Source: Candidatus Melainabacteria bacterium
Lineage (GTDB): Bacteria; Cyanobacteriota; Vampirovibrionia; Obscuribacterales; Obscuribacteraceae
Length of the DNA: 64,000 nucleotides
Assembly (NCBI GenBank): GCA_003242885.1
Contig: QKMZ01000002.1
Location: 124,001-188,000, forward strand
Direction: 5' to 3'
Positions 43,074 to 51,085 of the stretch are shown here, piece after piece (within the stretch, counting starts at the first letter, position 1; every line of letters starts with the position of its first letter). The notes under the pieces are model-generated. The model did no database searches. It was not told where the DNA came from and saw only the letters and a program-made list of their open reading frames with translations. The position numbers and the translations under genes are program-made.

Positions 43074-43099
43074 AAGAGGAAGGTTCGCGCCTTCCTCTT
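43074..43099 (+). terminator. Intrinsic terminator of sister gene A
   Basis: AAGAGGAAGG (43074-43083) and CCTTCCTCTT (43090-43099) form a perfect 10-bp stem with a six-base loop, followed by TTGTTGTGTGG, 24 bp behind the stop codon. The remaining 300 bp up to the next gene contain no other gene and presumably the promoter of sister gene B. Confidence 0.9.
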
Positions 43100-43414
43100 T
43101 TGTTGTGTGGGTTTTTTCCTTGGAGCGCAATTTCAGTTTTGTACTTCAAGTTAGCGCCAACGCAGTTCCACTTATATTCGCCCCAGTCGCGCTCCGCGTA
43201 CTTTCCGCTCTATCCGTCACGAAGCGGTCACGTTGGTGCGGAATAATCAAAAACATCCGAAGGGCGACGAAAGCCCACTTTCCCCTCAATTAAGAGATTC
43301 CCCGCCCTCCCCGGGCTGCGCTAAAAACTCTGCATTCCAGCCGATGCTTTCAAAAGGAAGGATCTGAGGCAGGTAACCGCGCGCGCCCAGCCGCTTTTCT
43401 CAGGAGAATTGACA

Positions 43415-44968
43415 ATGGCAGAAACAGCACAACTCTACGACTCCGCTAAAGGTCCGACAAAGGAAGCCGCGGCGGATGCCGCAAACATCAGAACGGTGCT
43501 GGAAAAGGAAGGCTCGGATGCGGCAGTGACGAGGTTGCGTAGTGAGGTTGAGTCGGTACCTGAGCGTGATCGTCAGGCTTATAGCACGGCTCTATTTAAA
43601 AACCTGACTGGGGATAGCAATAAGCTGCCAAACATTTTGCCAGATATGGCAATCGCATTCGGAATGCAGAATTCCAATTCCTTTATGGAGCAAAACAGAT
43701 GGAAATGGAATAGTGATGAGCGCATCGTCAATGCGGACAAGCTTACTTCCGCCGCGTCTAAAGAAACAAATCCAATCTATCAAGAACTCTACCGGGAGAT
43801 GTACAACAAATTCCGCTCTATCAAGACTGAAAACGGCGCTCATATTGATCCACTGGACTCATATACTCAAGGCTCTCGCATTCTTCGAGACTATGTTGTG
43901 CCTGAAGGTCAGTTAAAGCAGCAGCTTGCCACTGATGCCGTGCGCGCTGACAACCGCCGACAATTTGGTGTCCTTGCTTCCAATCCTAAATTATTCGGTG
44001 CCATCGCCAATGGTGGCGAGATAACCCAGGATAGTTTGAAAGCATTTAGCGATAACTGGAATCAAACCGGCACAAATGGCGCAGATTTCCGCAAACAGTA
44101 TGCGTCTACGCCAGAACAGCAAAGACAGATTGGGCAGACTCTCGACAATCTTAAGTACGCATTTGATGACGATAGGCACAAGGACAACAAGCCAGGCTCA
44201 GTCCTTCAAGACAACAAAGCTGGTTTTATAGCGAGACACGTTAACGACTACTTCCATGGTTATGGCAAGATGACGCAAGAAAGTTTGTTGAATGGACTTG
44301 GTTACAAGTCTATGGAAGAAGCGAAGCTTCGCCTTCCTGCAGACGTTGGTGGCAAGCCTCTTTCTGATGTGGTTGCGCTCACGAATTATGACAACACCAA
44401 GCTGCGCAACAGGCAAGATGGACCGATGGAACTTGCTCGCAGAATGCTATCGGGGCAAGAGAAACATTTCAAGGACGCACCTGGAGGCGCAGAGCAGGCT
44501 GTTAAAGACTTGACCAACGCGTTGGCTCCAGCTGCGGGTACCTTCGTTGATAAGGCTGTCAATCAGGTCACACCTGAAAATCGCGACAAGGTAATTCAGA
44601 ACATTGCGGCTACAGGCAACGACAGATTGCGCGATTGGTTTGTCAGCCGCTATCCTGCCGACATGTCTGCAGCCTCTACAACAGCTGCTGCAGGACCGCT
44701 GGATAACTCATCTTCCAAGGTTGTGACGAAACAAGGTTCGGATGCGGTTGCGACCAACATGCTTAAGGACGCCGGTCTAGGTCACTCAGAGATGAAGGCT
44801 CTAAGTAATGTCTTATACAAAGATCTCGGAATCAACTGGAGTTCGGTGCATGCCGGCACGCCGCTAATCACTGAAGAAAACCTCGAGACTGTCCGCGAGA
44901 AGATTGCGGCGAAGAACAACGACAAACTCATTCAATGGTTTGACAGCAAATATCCGAAGAGAAACTAG
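43415..44968 (+). CDS. Sister protein B: paralogue with the same repeated C-terminal domain
   Basis: 517 residues from the ATG at 43415, which has AGGAG eight bases ahead; a TTG two codons earlier is too close to the SD. Overall order equals sister A: helical N-terminal half, then two copies of the C-terminal unit. Copy 1 (NYDNTKLRNRQDGPMELARRM...WFVSRYP) is close to those of A; copy 2 (SKVVTKQGSDAVATNMLK...LIQWFDSKYPK) is diverged in its first half but keeps VRxKIAAKNNDKLIQWF. The pair likely arose by tandem duplication, then diverged; nearly equal length suggests conserved function. No export signal is seen. Function unknown. Confidence 0.75.
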   Translation: MAETAQLYDSAKGPTKEAAADAANIRTVLEKEGSDAAVTRLRSEVESVPERDRQAYSTALFKNLTGDSNKLPNILPDMAIAFGMQNSNSFMEQNRWKWNSDERIVNADKLTSAASKETNPIYQELYREMYNKFRSIKTENGAHIDPLDSYTQGSRILRDYVVPEGQLKQQLATDAVRADNRRQFGVLASNPKLFGAIANGGEITQDSLKAFSDNWNQTGTNGADFRKQYASTPEQQRQIGQTLDNLKYAFDDDRHKDNKPGSVLQDNKAGFIARHVNDYFHGYGKMTQESLLNGLGYKSMEEAKLRLPADVGGKPLSDVVALTNYDNTKLRNRQDGPMELARRMLSGQEKHFKDAPGGAEQAVKDLTNALAPAAGTFVDKAVNQVTPENRDKVIQNIAATGNDRLRDWFVSRYPADMSAASTTAAAGPLDNSSSKVVTKQGSDAVATNMLKDAGLGHSEMKALSNVLYKDLGINWSSVHAGTPLITEENLETVREKIAAKNNDKLIQWFDSKYPKRN

Positions 44969-44998
44969 CTTTTTCACTGATGATGACACAACAGGAAT

Positions 44999-45033
44999 GC
45001 CCGATTTAACTTCCTTCGGAAGCTGAGTCGGGC
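44999..45033 (+). terminator. Intrinsic terminator of sister gene B
   Basis: GCCCGA (44999-45004) and TCGGGC (45028-45033) close a hairpin with an inner CTTCC/GGAAG stem and a TTCG-type loop, followed by TTTTCGC. It lies 31 bp past the stop and just before the converging FtsH-like gene, whose transcripts it might also end. Confidence 0.8.
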
Positions 45034-45039
45034 TTTTCG

Positions 45040-48000
45040 CTAGGGGATTAGTGTGCCACTATTGCCGTCTTCCAAATTTTGATCTGTTTCTCTTTGCGTG
45101 GAAATGCCGTTGTCGGAATCTTTGTTGTTTTCTGGCTTAGTGCTGCCACCAGTGACACCTTTCAGCCCTTGCAGGATTGAGAGTGTCACTTCCCTTGGCT
45201 TGCCTACTAGTTTTCTTTCTTCCATTAGAGCAAGCTCGCGTGCGACTTCTTCGTCTGTGCGCTCCGGCTCTAGGATTGCAACTATATCTCGGTAATAGAG
45301 TGTTTCTTTCTCCATCAGCGCTTCGGCGAGTTTTTGAACTTTGTCTTTGTGCTGTCCTAGCAACTTGTTCACGCTTTCCTTGCAATCATTGATAATTTGC
45401 ATGGTTGCGAGTTCCAACTGGCGCTCTGTTTCTGGAGAAGGTCCGGCCGCATCCTCATGTCCAAATGCCACATTGGTATTGAAAGTGAAGTCTTTCGCCA
45501 TGCCCCATTCCCGAACCATTGCTCGAGCACAGGAAGCTACATTCCTCAAATCTGAACTGACTCCTGAGGAAGTTTCCTTTAAGAACATGTTCTCTGCCGC
45601 CCAGCCGCCGAGTGCAATTTCAATACGCACCATCAAATCATGTCTGTCTCGATGGTTGCGATCTTCCTTGCCGACATACCAGACGTACCCAAGTGCATAG
45701 CCACTTGGAACGACCGTAACGACCTGAATTCTGTCGCGCTTGTTGCGGAAGTAGGCAGCTACGGCGTGTCCCGCTTCGTGTATTGCGGTGGCGCTTAATT
45801 CCTCCATCAGTATATGACGGCTGTAGGACATACCGAAACTTTGCCTTTGAATAGCCTGAATTAGGTCAATCATCGTAATTTCTTTTCGCCCTTCACGAAC
45901 GGCGATCAGGCCTGCTTCATTGACGATGTTGGCAATATCTGCGCCCGAGTTCCATACAGTCATGCGAGCGATTTCGCGCAAATCGATTTTGCATTCCATC
46001 TTGAGTTTCTGGATGTAGTGCTTGAACATCGCCTCGCGACCTTCGAGGTTAGGCATCGAGATATTGATGCGTCTGTCGAACCTGCCTGGACGTAGCAATG
46101 CTGGGTCCAGCAATGAAGCATTATTGGTGGCGCCTATGGTGAGTACTTTGTGTTTGCCGAAGCCGTCCAGTTCAACTAGGAACTGGTTCAAGGTCTGGTT
46201 TTGCTCCTGCTTGCCGCCGCCGCCGTAGTCACGGCCTCGATGACCAGCGATACCATCAATTTCGTCAATAAATACTATCGCAGGCTTGCCACTGCGCCTT
46301 GCTTGCTCATATACAGCTCTTACGCGAGCGGCTCCTAACCCTACCCAGACCTGTGCAAAGTCGCTGCCGCTGAGTGCGTAGAATGGTACACCCGCTTCGT
46401 TTGCAATGGCTTTGGCAAGCATAGTTTTACCGGTTCCAGATGGTCCTACAAGGAGAACACCCTTTGGTGCCTTGAGACCAACTTCTTGCACAAGCTCCAT
46501 GTTTTTGATTAAGGCTACTACTTCAGAAGCTTCTGCCTTTGCTTCTTCCATGCCTTTAACGTCGTCGAGTTTAACGTCGACATCGGGCAGTCGAGCCATG
46601 TTTATGCCAGTAGTGTTCATCTTGTGTCCGGCAGTTGCAGACAATTTTGTAATTGCTTCTGCCAGGTCAGCCTCGATGAATTTCTTTCGATTGTTTCTTA
46701 CCGCAAGAATAGCCGCTTCGTTGACTGCGGCAGCAACGTCGGCGCCGGCAAAGTTTACGCTCTGTTTCGAAAGTTCTTCTAGATCAAATTTGCCTTCGTT
46801 CTTGACCTTGCTCATGTAGAGCTCGAACATTTTCTTGCGTGCATCGGAGTCGGGTAGACCGATGTAGATCTTTCGATCAAATCTGCCAGCACGATAAAAC
46901 GCAGGATCTAGATTCTGCTCTTGGTTGGTAGCGCCGATGGTCAGAATATTGCTGCGGCTAAACCCATCTAGTTGAACGAGGATCTCATTCAATTCGCTCG
47001 TACGGTTGTTTCCGACATCTGTCATCGTTCCTGCAATCGCATCGATTTCATCAATGAATACGATTGCTGCAGGGCTTTTTCTCGCTTGAGTATATAGAGC
47101 TCTAAGTCTCGCGGCGCCCTCTCCATCAAACATGCTCTTGAAATAAGATGCGGAAATTCCATAGAACGGCACACCTGCTTCGTTAGCGATTGCTTTGGCC
47201 ATTAGGGTTTTGCCAACGCCAGGTGGTCCGATTAGTAGAATGCCGCGTGGCACTTTTGCACCCATCTCACGAAGTTCCGAGCCTTGGCGCAAGAATGAAA
47301 TGACTTCAGATACGTCCTGTTTTGCGTCGTCGATTCCAATCACATGATCCAGTTTGACTGTCGGATCCGGGTTTGGAATGACAATGCCAGAATCAACTAG
47401 AACGCGATCATTGCCCATAGAAACACGGTCCAGGGCTTGTTCCAATATGTCTGTAGTGACACGGTTTGGACCACCAGGACGCGTACTCACAAGTGCTGCT
47501 TCGTTGACGATTTGGTAGATGTCTGCCGGAGAGAAGCCCTGGGTCAGGCTCGCAATATGTTCAACATTTACTTCTGGGTCGTGCGAAACTCTTTCCAGGT
47601 AGTATCTGAAAATCCTGACGCGCTCTTCCGGATTTGGAATTTGGAAATAAATGCGTCTATCCATACGGCCTGCACGAGTTAGACCCGGATCCAGACCGCC
47701 ATCAAGGTTGGTGGCACCTATGACCAACAAACGCGACGCGTGGAACCCATCCATTTGCGTTAGCAGAGTATTGAGAGTCATGTTCATGTCAGACTGTCCA
47801 CCGAAGCCTCTGTCTTGCCTCCGGCGTGTTGCCATTGAATCGATCTCGTCGATAAACAAAATCGCACGATCATGACGCTTCAGCTTCGCAAAAAGAGTTT
47901 TTAACTTGAGAACCCCCAAGCCAAAAATGAGTCCACTGATACCACCGCCCTCAACGACGTAAAATGGCGTACCGACTTCGTTTGCTATGGCTCTTGCGAA

Positions 48001-48447
48001 AAGCGTTTTACCTACGCCAGGAGCGCCCACGAAAAGCATTCCTTTTGGTAATTCAGCACCGGAAGCTGCATACTTCTCTGGGTTCTGAAGCATATCTATT
48101 ACTTCTTTGATTTCCTGCTTTGCTTGCTCATTGCCAATCAATTCGTCCAATGTCTTTGGAGCCTTAGGATTAATCCTGGGCTTTTCGAACATGAATGGAA
48201 GTACGCGTTCCCAAATAGGTTTTGGTGCCTTCGAATCAGCACGCGGTGGCAGCGGAAAGATGATCGAAAGTACGATGTACCACTGCATCAAAATCATAAT
48301 TGCGCCGAAAACAGCAGCGGCAAACACAGACGTTACTGAGTACTTGAGCAACGCAGGAAAAGAGGCAAAGGGGTTCCAAAACTGCGCTGTGCACAGCAAG
48401 AGCAACATCCATAGAATTAGAACAGTCCATCTCGCCCAATTTTTCAT
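45040..48447 (-). CDS. FtsH-like membrane protease with three AAA+ modules and one M41 domain
   Basis: About 1135 residues (numbered here from a TTG three codons upstream; the ATG at 48447 with GGAAG ahead is the better start). Two TM segments (about 10-27, 40-67) with only a short loop between, so the usual FtsH periplasmic domain is missing. Then three complete AAA+ modules: Walker A GAPGVGKT (144-151), GPPGVGKT (410-417), GPSGTGKT (671-678), each with FIDEID Walker B (about 200-206, 467-472, 729-734) and a GRxDR arginine-finger block. The M41 metalloprotease follows with HEAGH (893-897) and the third zinc ligand in SSDL (Asp969). Normal FtsH has one AAA module in about 640 residues. Pore loops differ: LIFGLG, MFDGEG and VWVGLG. 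All key residues look intact, so an active ATP-driven membrane protease is inferred. Confidence 0.93.
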   Translation of the reverse strand: MKNWARWTVLILWMLLLLCTAQFWNPFASFPALLKYSVTSVFAAAVFGAIMILMQWYIVLSIIFPLPPRADSKAPKPIWERVLPFMFEKPRINPKAPKTLDELIGNEQAKQEIKEVIDMLQNPEKYAASGAELPKGMLFVGAPGVGKTLFARAIANEVGTPFYVVEGGGISGLIFGLGVLKLKTLFAKLKRHDRAILFIDEIDSMATRRRQDRGFGGQSDMNMTLNTLLTQMDGFHASRLLVIGATNLDGGLDPGLTRAGRMDRRIYFQIPNPEERVRIFRYYLERVSHDPEVNVEHIASLTQGFSPADIYQIVNEAALVSTRPGGPNRVTTDILEQALDRVSMGNDRVLVDSGIVIPNPDPTVKLDHVIGIDDAKQDVSEVISFLRQGSELREMGAKVPRGILLIGPPGVGKTLMAKAIANEAGVPFYGISASYFKSMFDGEGAARLRALYTQARKSPAAIVFIDEIDAIAGTMTDVGNNRTSELNEILVQLDGFSRSNILTIGATNQEQNLDPAFYRAGRFDRKIYIGLPDSDARKKMFELYMSKVKNEGKFDLEELSKQSVNFAGADVAAAVNEAAILAVRNNRKKFIEADLAEAITKLSATAGHKMNTTGINMARLPDVDVKLDDVKGMEEAKAEASEVVALIKNMELVQEVGLKAPKGVLLVGPSGTGKTMLAKAIANEAGVPFYALSGSDFAQVWVGLGAARVRAVYEQARRSGKPAIVFIDEIDGIAGHRGRDYGGGGKQEQNQTLNQFLVELDGFGKHKVLTIGATNNASLLDPALLRPGRFDRRINISMPNLEGREAMFKHYIQKLKMECKIDLREIARMTVWNSGADIANIVNEAGLIAVREGRKEITMIDLIQAIQRQSFGMSYSRHILMEELSATAIHEAGHAVAAYFRNKRDRIQVVTVVPSGYALGYVWYVGKEDRNHRDRHDLMVRIEIALGGWAAENMFLKETSSGVSSDLRNVASCARAMVREWGMAKDFTFNTNVAFGHEDAAGPSPETERQLELATMQIINDCKESVNKLLGQHKDKVQKLAEALMEKETLYYRDIVAILEPERTDEEVARELALMEERKLVGKPREVTLSILQGLKGVTGGSTKPENNKDSDNGISTQRETDQNLEDGNSGTLIP

Positions 48448-48468
48448 ATCATTCAACTTCCGTAATTA

Positions 48469-48747
48469 TCAGTTGTTGCCCCAGGCTGGAAACCCTTCCA
48501 CCTTGCCTGCATTTGGATCTGATGCGCAGCTGTTCTTTCCAATATCAGTCAGTAACCGCACCCTGCGGTATCCGTCGGTGTAGACCAACTCAGGAATGAC
48601 ACCGTCCTGCTTATCTAGCTGTCAGGGATAGCCTGGAACAGCAATGTCTGAAATGCCTGTCTTTTCAGGTTCGCCTTTCAAGTCCATGCCGTTAAGCAGG
48701 CAGGTAACGCCCAGCGCAATGAATAACGTGACGAAAAAAGTCTTCAT
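48469..48747 (-). pseudogene. Small secreted protein frame interrupted by one in-frame TGA
   Basis: From the ATG at 48747 the frame encodes a signal-peptide-like start (MKTFFVTLFIALGVTCLLNG) and ends after 41 codons at TGA (48622-48624, read on the minus strand). The same frame then stays open for 50 more codons with protein-like composition (QLDKQDGVIPELVYTDGYRR ... FPAWGNN) to a TGA at 48469-48471. A single substitution, for example GGA to TGA after GYP, would explain it; a sequencing error or readthrough are alternatives. TGA serves as normal stop in this window, so global recoding is excluded. It lies 22 bp upstream of the triple-AAA protease gene on the same strand. The gap 48748-48949 shows nothing else. 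Confidence 0.5.
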
Positions 48748-48949
48748 ACCTTGGTGCTAAACCGGCTCTCTGTCGCTACTTATCTAATATTCCCTGTATC
48801 TACCGGCATTCTATATTCTTTGAAGAGATGCTGCCAATTCCTTTTGCCTGTTGGCTTTCTAGGGTAAACCCGGCATGTCAGGGCTGCTGAAATTTTAGGT
48901 GATGGTTCGCTGGAAACCAGCATTAGGCAAGGAATTCAATGGTTCCTCT

Positions 48950-49447
48950 CTAGTCTGCCGCGGTTCCTGTGCCGGGCTTTTGACTTTCGAGATATGGCTT
49001 AACCATTGCTACTACTTGGGTCTTCGGCATAGCTCCAGTAGTTGAATATTCGCACTTGCCTTCCTTGAAAACCATAAATACTGGAATTGATGAAATTTGA
49101 TACTTCTGCGCCAGATGGGGGGCACGCAAAACATCGACGCGCGCCACCTTTAGGGAGCCCTGATACTCTGTGGCGACCTCGGCCAAAATCGGCTCCATTT
49201 TCTTGCAAGGTCCGCAAGTATCGGCGTAAAAGTCCACAAGGACCGGAGTCTGACTATCAATAACTTCGCTCTCGAAATTTGATTCGTCCACGGAAGCCAT
49301 ACTATTAAGTGCTTCTTCTGACGCTGTTTGTTGAGCCGCCCCCGGGGTTTGCTGCGGAGCGCTGGATGTTCCGCCGGGCTGCTGAGATCCGTTCCAAATA
49401 CTGCCAATAATGAGAGCGATGACAAAAATGATGAATGCTTCTTTCAC
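48950..49447 (-). CDS. Membrane-anchored thioredoxin-like protein
   Basis: 165 residues. An uncleaved N-terminal anchor (KEAFIIFVIALIIGSIWNG), a Gln/Pro/Ser/Ala-rich linker of about 35 residues, then a thioredoxin fold with PVLVDFYADTCGPCKKMEPIL: the redox pair is Cys78-Gly-Pro-Cys81, but the Trp that normally precedes it is Thr. The cis-proline strand reads YQISSIPVFMVFKEGK. It probably acts in the periplasm or at the outer face of the membrane on disulfides. Nearby are a fasciclin protein and a cytosolic thioredoxin on the same strand. Confidence 0.9.
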   Translation of the reverse strand: MKEAFIIFVIALIIGSIWNGSQQPGGTSSAPQQTPGAAQQTASEEALNSMASVDESNFESEVIDSQTPVLVDFYADTCGPCKKMEPILAEVATEYQGSLKVARVDVLRAPHLAQKYQISSIPVFMVFKEGKCEYSTTGAMPKTQVVAMVKPYLESQKPGTGTAAD

Positions 49448-49617
49448 GGCGCTTTTCCGCTCCCATGGCTTCCGATATATGCGTTCGGTTACCTATATAT
49501 TGGCACAGTGATTCGTTGCCTGCACTAGGGATTAATCTAGGTTCGTACTTACCATTTTCAAACCTTCAACAACTGCCACGCTAGCCTGGATTGCTTTTTG
49601 CCTTCAAAGCAAAAAAA

Positions 49618-49641
49618 TAGGGACGCATCTCTGCGCCCCTA
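49618..49641 (-). terminator. Terminator behind the fasciclin gene
   Basis: On the minus strand TAGGGGCGCA pairs with TGCGTCCCTA over ten positions (one G-U) and is followed by seven T. The one non-Watson-Crick position is G-U only when the minus strand is transcribed, which supports the orientation. It is 25 bp past the stop at 49666. Confidence 0.85.
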
Positions 49642-49665
49642 CAAATAATCATGGTTCCGGTCAGC

Positions 49666-50190
49666 TTATTTGCCGCGCTCAGGAATCAGAACGGTGTCGA
49701 TGACGTGAACTACGCCGTTGGTGCAATCTTTGTCAGCTTGCGTAACGAGAGCGCCGTCAACAACTTGTGTGCCGTCTTTGTTGTCGAGCATCACGGATTC
49801 GCCTTCCAAGGTTACGAGCGAACGGCGGCTTGCCAGATCGCTAGCGGTGTACTTCTTGGGAAGAACGTGATACTTGAGCACTGTTGCCAACTTCTTGTTA
49901 TCAGCCAGGAGGGCTTCTCTGTCAGCTTTAGGAATTTTATTGAAAGCTGCATCGCTAGGAGCGAAGAGGGTGTAATCACCTCTTTGTCCGAGAGTCTTCA
50001 TCAAACCGGTCTTGACCAGCGCATGGTGGAGTGTCGACAACTCCTTGTTGCAGGCGGTCGAGCTCGAAACGCTCGGCTTGCCGCAGGCTTTCTTGTGGTG
50101 TCTTTTCGCATCAGCTGTAAGCTGAGACGAGCTAATCACCGCCAATGTCATTGCTACGACAACTGCGGCTACTTTCTTCGATTGCATCAC
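49666..50190 (-). CDS. Secreted fasciclin (FAS1) domain protein
   Basis: 174 residues with signal peptide MMQSKKVAAVVVAMTLAVISS then a short Lys/His-rich segment. A single FAS1 domain follows: STLHHALVKTGLMKTLGQRGDYTLFAPSDAAFNKIP is the H1 region, and TQADKDCTNGVVHVIDTVLIP the H2 region with the conserved Asn-Gly-x-x-His. FAS1 domains mediate adhesion between cells or to matrix. Single-domain forms in bacteria are usually secreted or surface-attached. Good intrinsic terminator downstream. Not operonic with the thioredoxin at 50374 given the gap of 183 bp. Confidence 0.93.
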   Translation of the reverse strand: MMQSKKVAAVVVAMTLAVISSSQLTADAKRHHKKACGKPSVSSSTACNKELSTLHHALVKTGLMKTLGQRGDYTLFAPSDAAFNKIPKADREALLADNKKLATVLKYHVLPKKYTASDLASRRSLVTLEGESVMLDNKDGTQVVDGALVTQADKDCTNGVVHVIDTVLIPERGK

Positions 50191-50345
50191 GATCTCCTTT
50201 GCCTGTCGCGAATCTAGTGATCTAAGTGATCCTACTGACGCGTATATACGATCTTCTTCAACCCTTACCCATAGCTGTCGCTAAAGCACGCGCCAGGCTA
50301 TGTCTTGAATGCCTAAATTATGCCGGATCTAAGTTAAGTGCCCGT

Positions 50346-50367
50346 AAAAAGATCAGGTGACCTGATC
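50346..50367 (-). terminator. Terminator of the thioredoxin gene
   Basis: On the minus strand GATCAGG and CCTGATC (50351-50367) form a 7-bp stem with a three-base loop followed by TTTTT (50346-50350). It starts 7 bp after the thioredoxin stop. Confidence 0.85.
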
Positions 50368-50373
50368 CACCTT

Positions 50374-50697
50374 TTATACGTGCTTGTTAATTGCCGTCGC
50401 GAGAGCTGATTTCGGTACAGCGCCGACTACCTGCTCGACAACCTGACCTGTCTTGAAGACATAAAGGCTTGGAATGCCGCGAATAGAATAGGCTTGCGCA
50501 GTTTTCGGATTTTCATCCGTGTTCAGCTTCACAACCTTGAGACGACCTTCGTATTCTTTAGAAAGGTCTTCCACAACAGGCGCGATTGCTTTGCAAGGAC
50601 CACACCAGGGAGCCCAAAAGTCGACCAGGACTGGAATTTCAGCCTTCAAAACTTCTTGCTCAAACGTGGCGTCGGTGACGTTCAACACAGCAGACAT
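50374..50697 (-). CDS. trxA: Thioredoxin
   Basis: 107 residues, classical thioredoxin length. Active site [16 protein letters not shown] with Cys32 and Cys35; the cis-Pro is in [15 protein letters not shown], and the buried acidic residue is Asp26. It reduces disulfides of cytosolic proteins using thioredoxin reductase, which is not in this window. Standalone with its own terminator. Confidence 0.97.
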   Translation of the reverse strand: MSAVLNVTDATFEQEVLKAEIPVLVDFWAPWCGPCKAIAPVVEDLSKEYEGRLKVVKLNTDENPKTAQAYSIRGIPSLYVFKTGQVVEQVVGAVPKSALATAINKHV

Positions 50698-51024
50698 CTT
50701 CGGAATGGACCTCCCATTTGGCGGGCTAGATAGCAGTCGTTATCAAACTTCTATGCTTCCGCATTATATAGACTCGCAACTTAGTTTCGCACAGATAGGA
50801 CAATTTGTCTTAATCGTTGATCGTGTTGCCAAGCGAGTGGCGTACCGCGGCATAGCGCATGGCAAGCCATAAGTAGAGGAGCTGTGTGACCGATAAGACT
50901 GGCTATTCCTCGAATTCGCCCGTAGCCAATTGTCAAAGGGCTTTCTATTTCAGTTTAGAAAGTTCCGATATTTTTGTTGAAATCGGTATTTAATTAGATC
51001 GGGGAGCGCAATACGACTTGAGCG

Positions 51025-51079
51025 TGCCTCTGTTCCTAAGTATTTTTCTAGTGCCTTAGCTACTCAGCCTTCAGAGGCA
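51025..51079 (+). promoter_or_regulatory. Inverted repeat able to hide the ribosome binding site of the kinase gene
   Basis: TGCCTCTG (51025-51032) is exactly complementary to CAGAGGCA (51072-51079). The 3' arm contains the AGAGG that serves the ATG at 51086. The arms are 39 bases apart. Upstream, a weaker CCGAT/ATCGG hairpin also occurs in the 388-bp gap after the thioredoxin gene. Translational control is an inference. Confidence 0.35.
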
Positions 51080-51085
51080 AATTCG

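Noticed and set aside
48448-48456. TTG as start of the triple-AAA protease
   Set aside because: GGAAG directly abuts it; the ATG at 48447 has proper spacing.
48469-48747. Genome-wide reassignment of TGA to an amino acid, as in some candidate phyla
   Set aside because: Several well-recognised genes here end at TGA in the right place, for example those stopping at 29710 and 57065.
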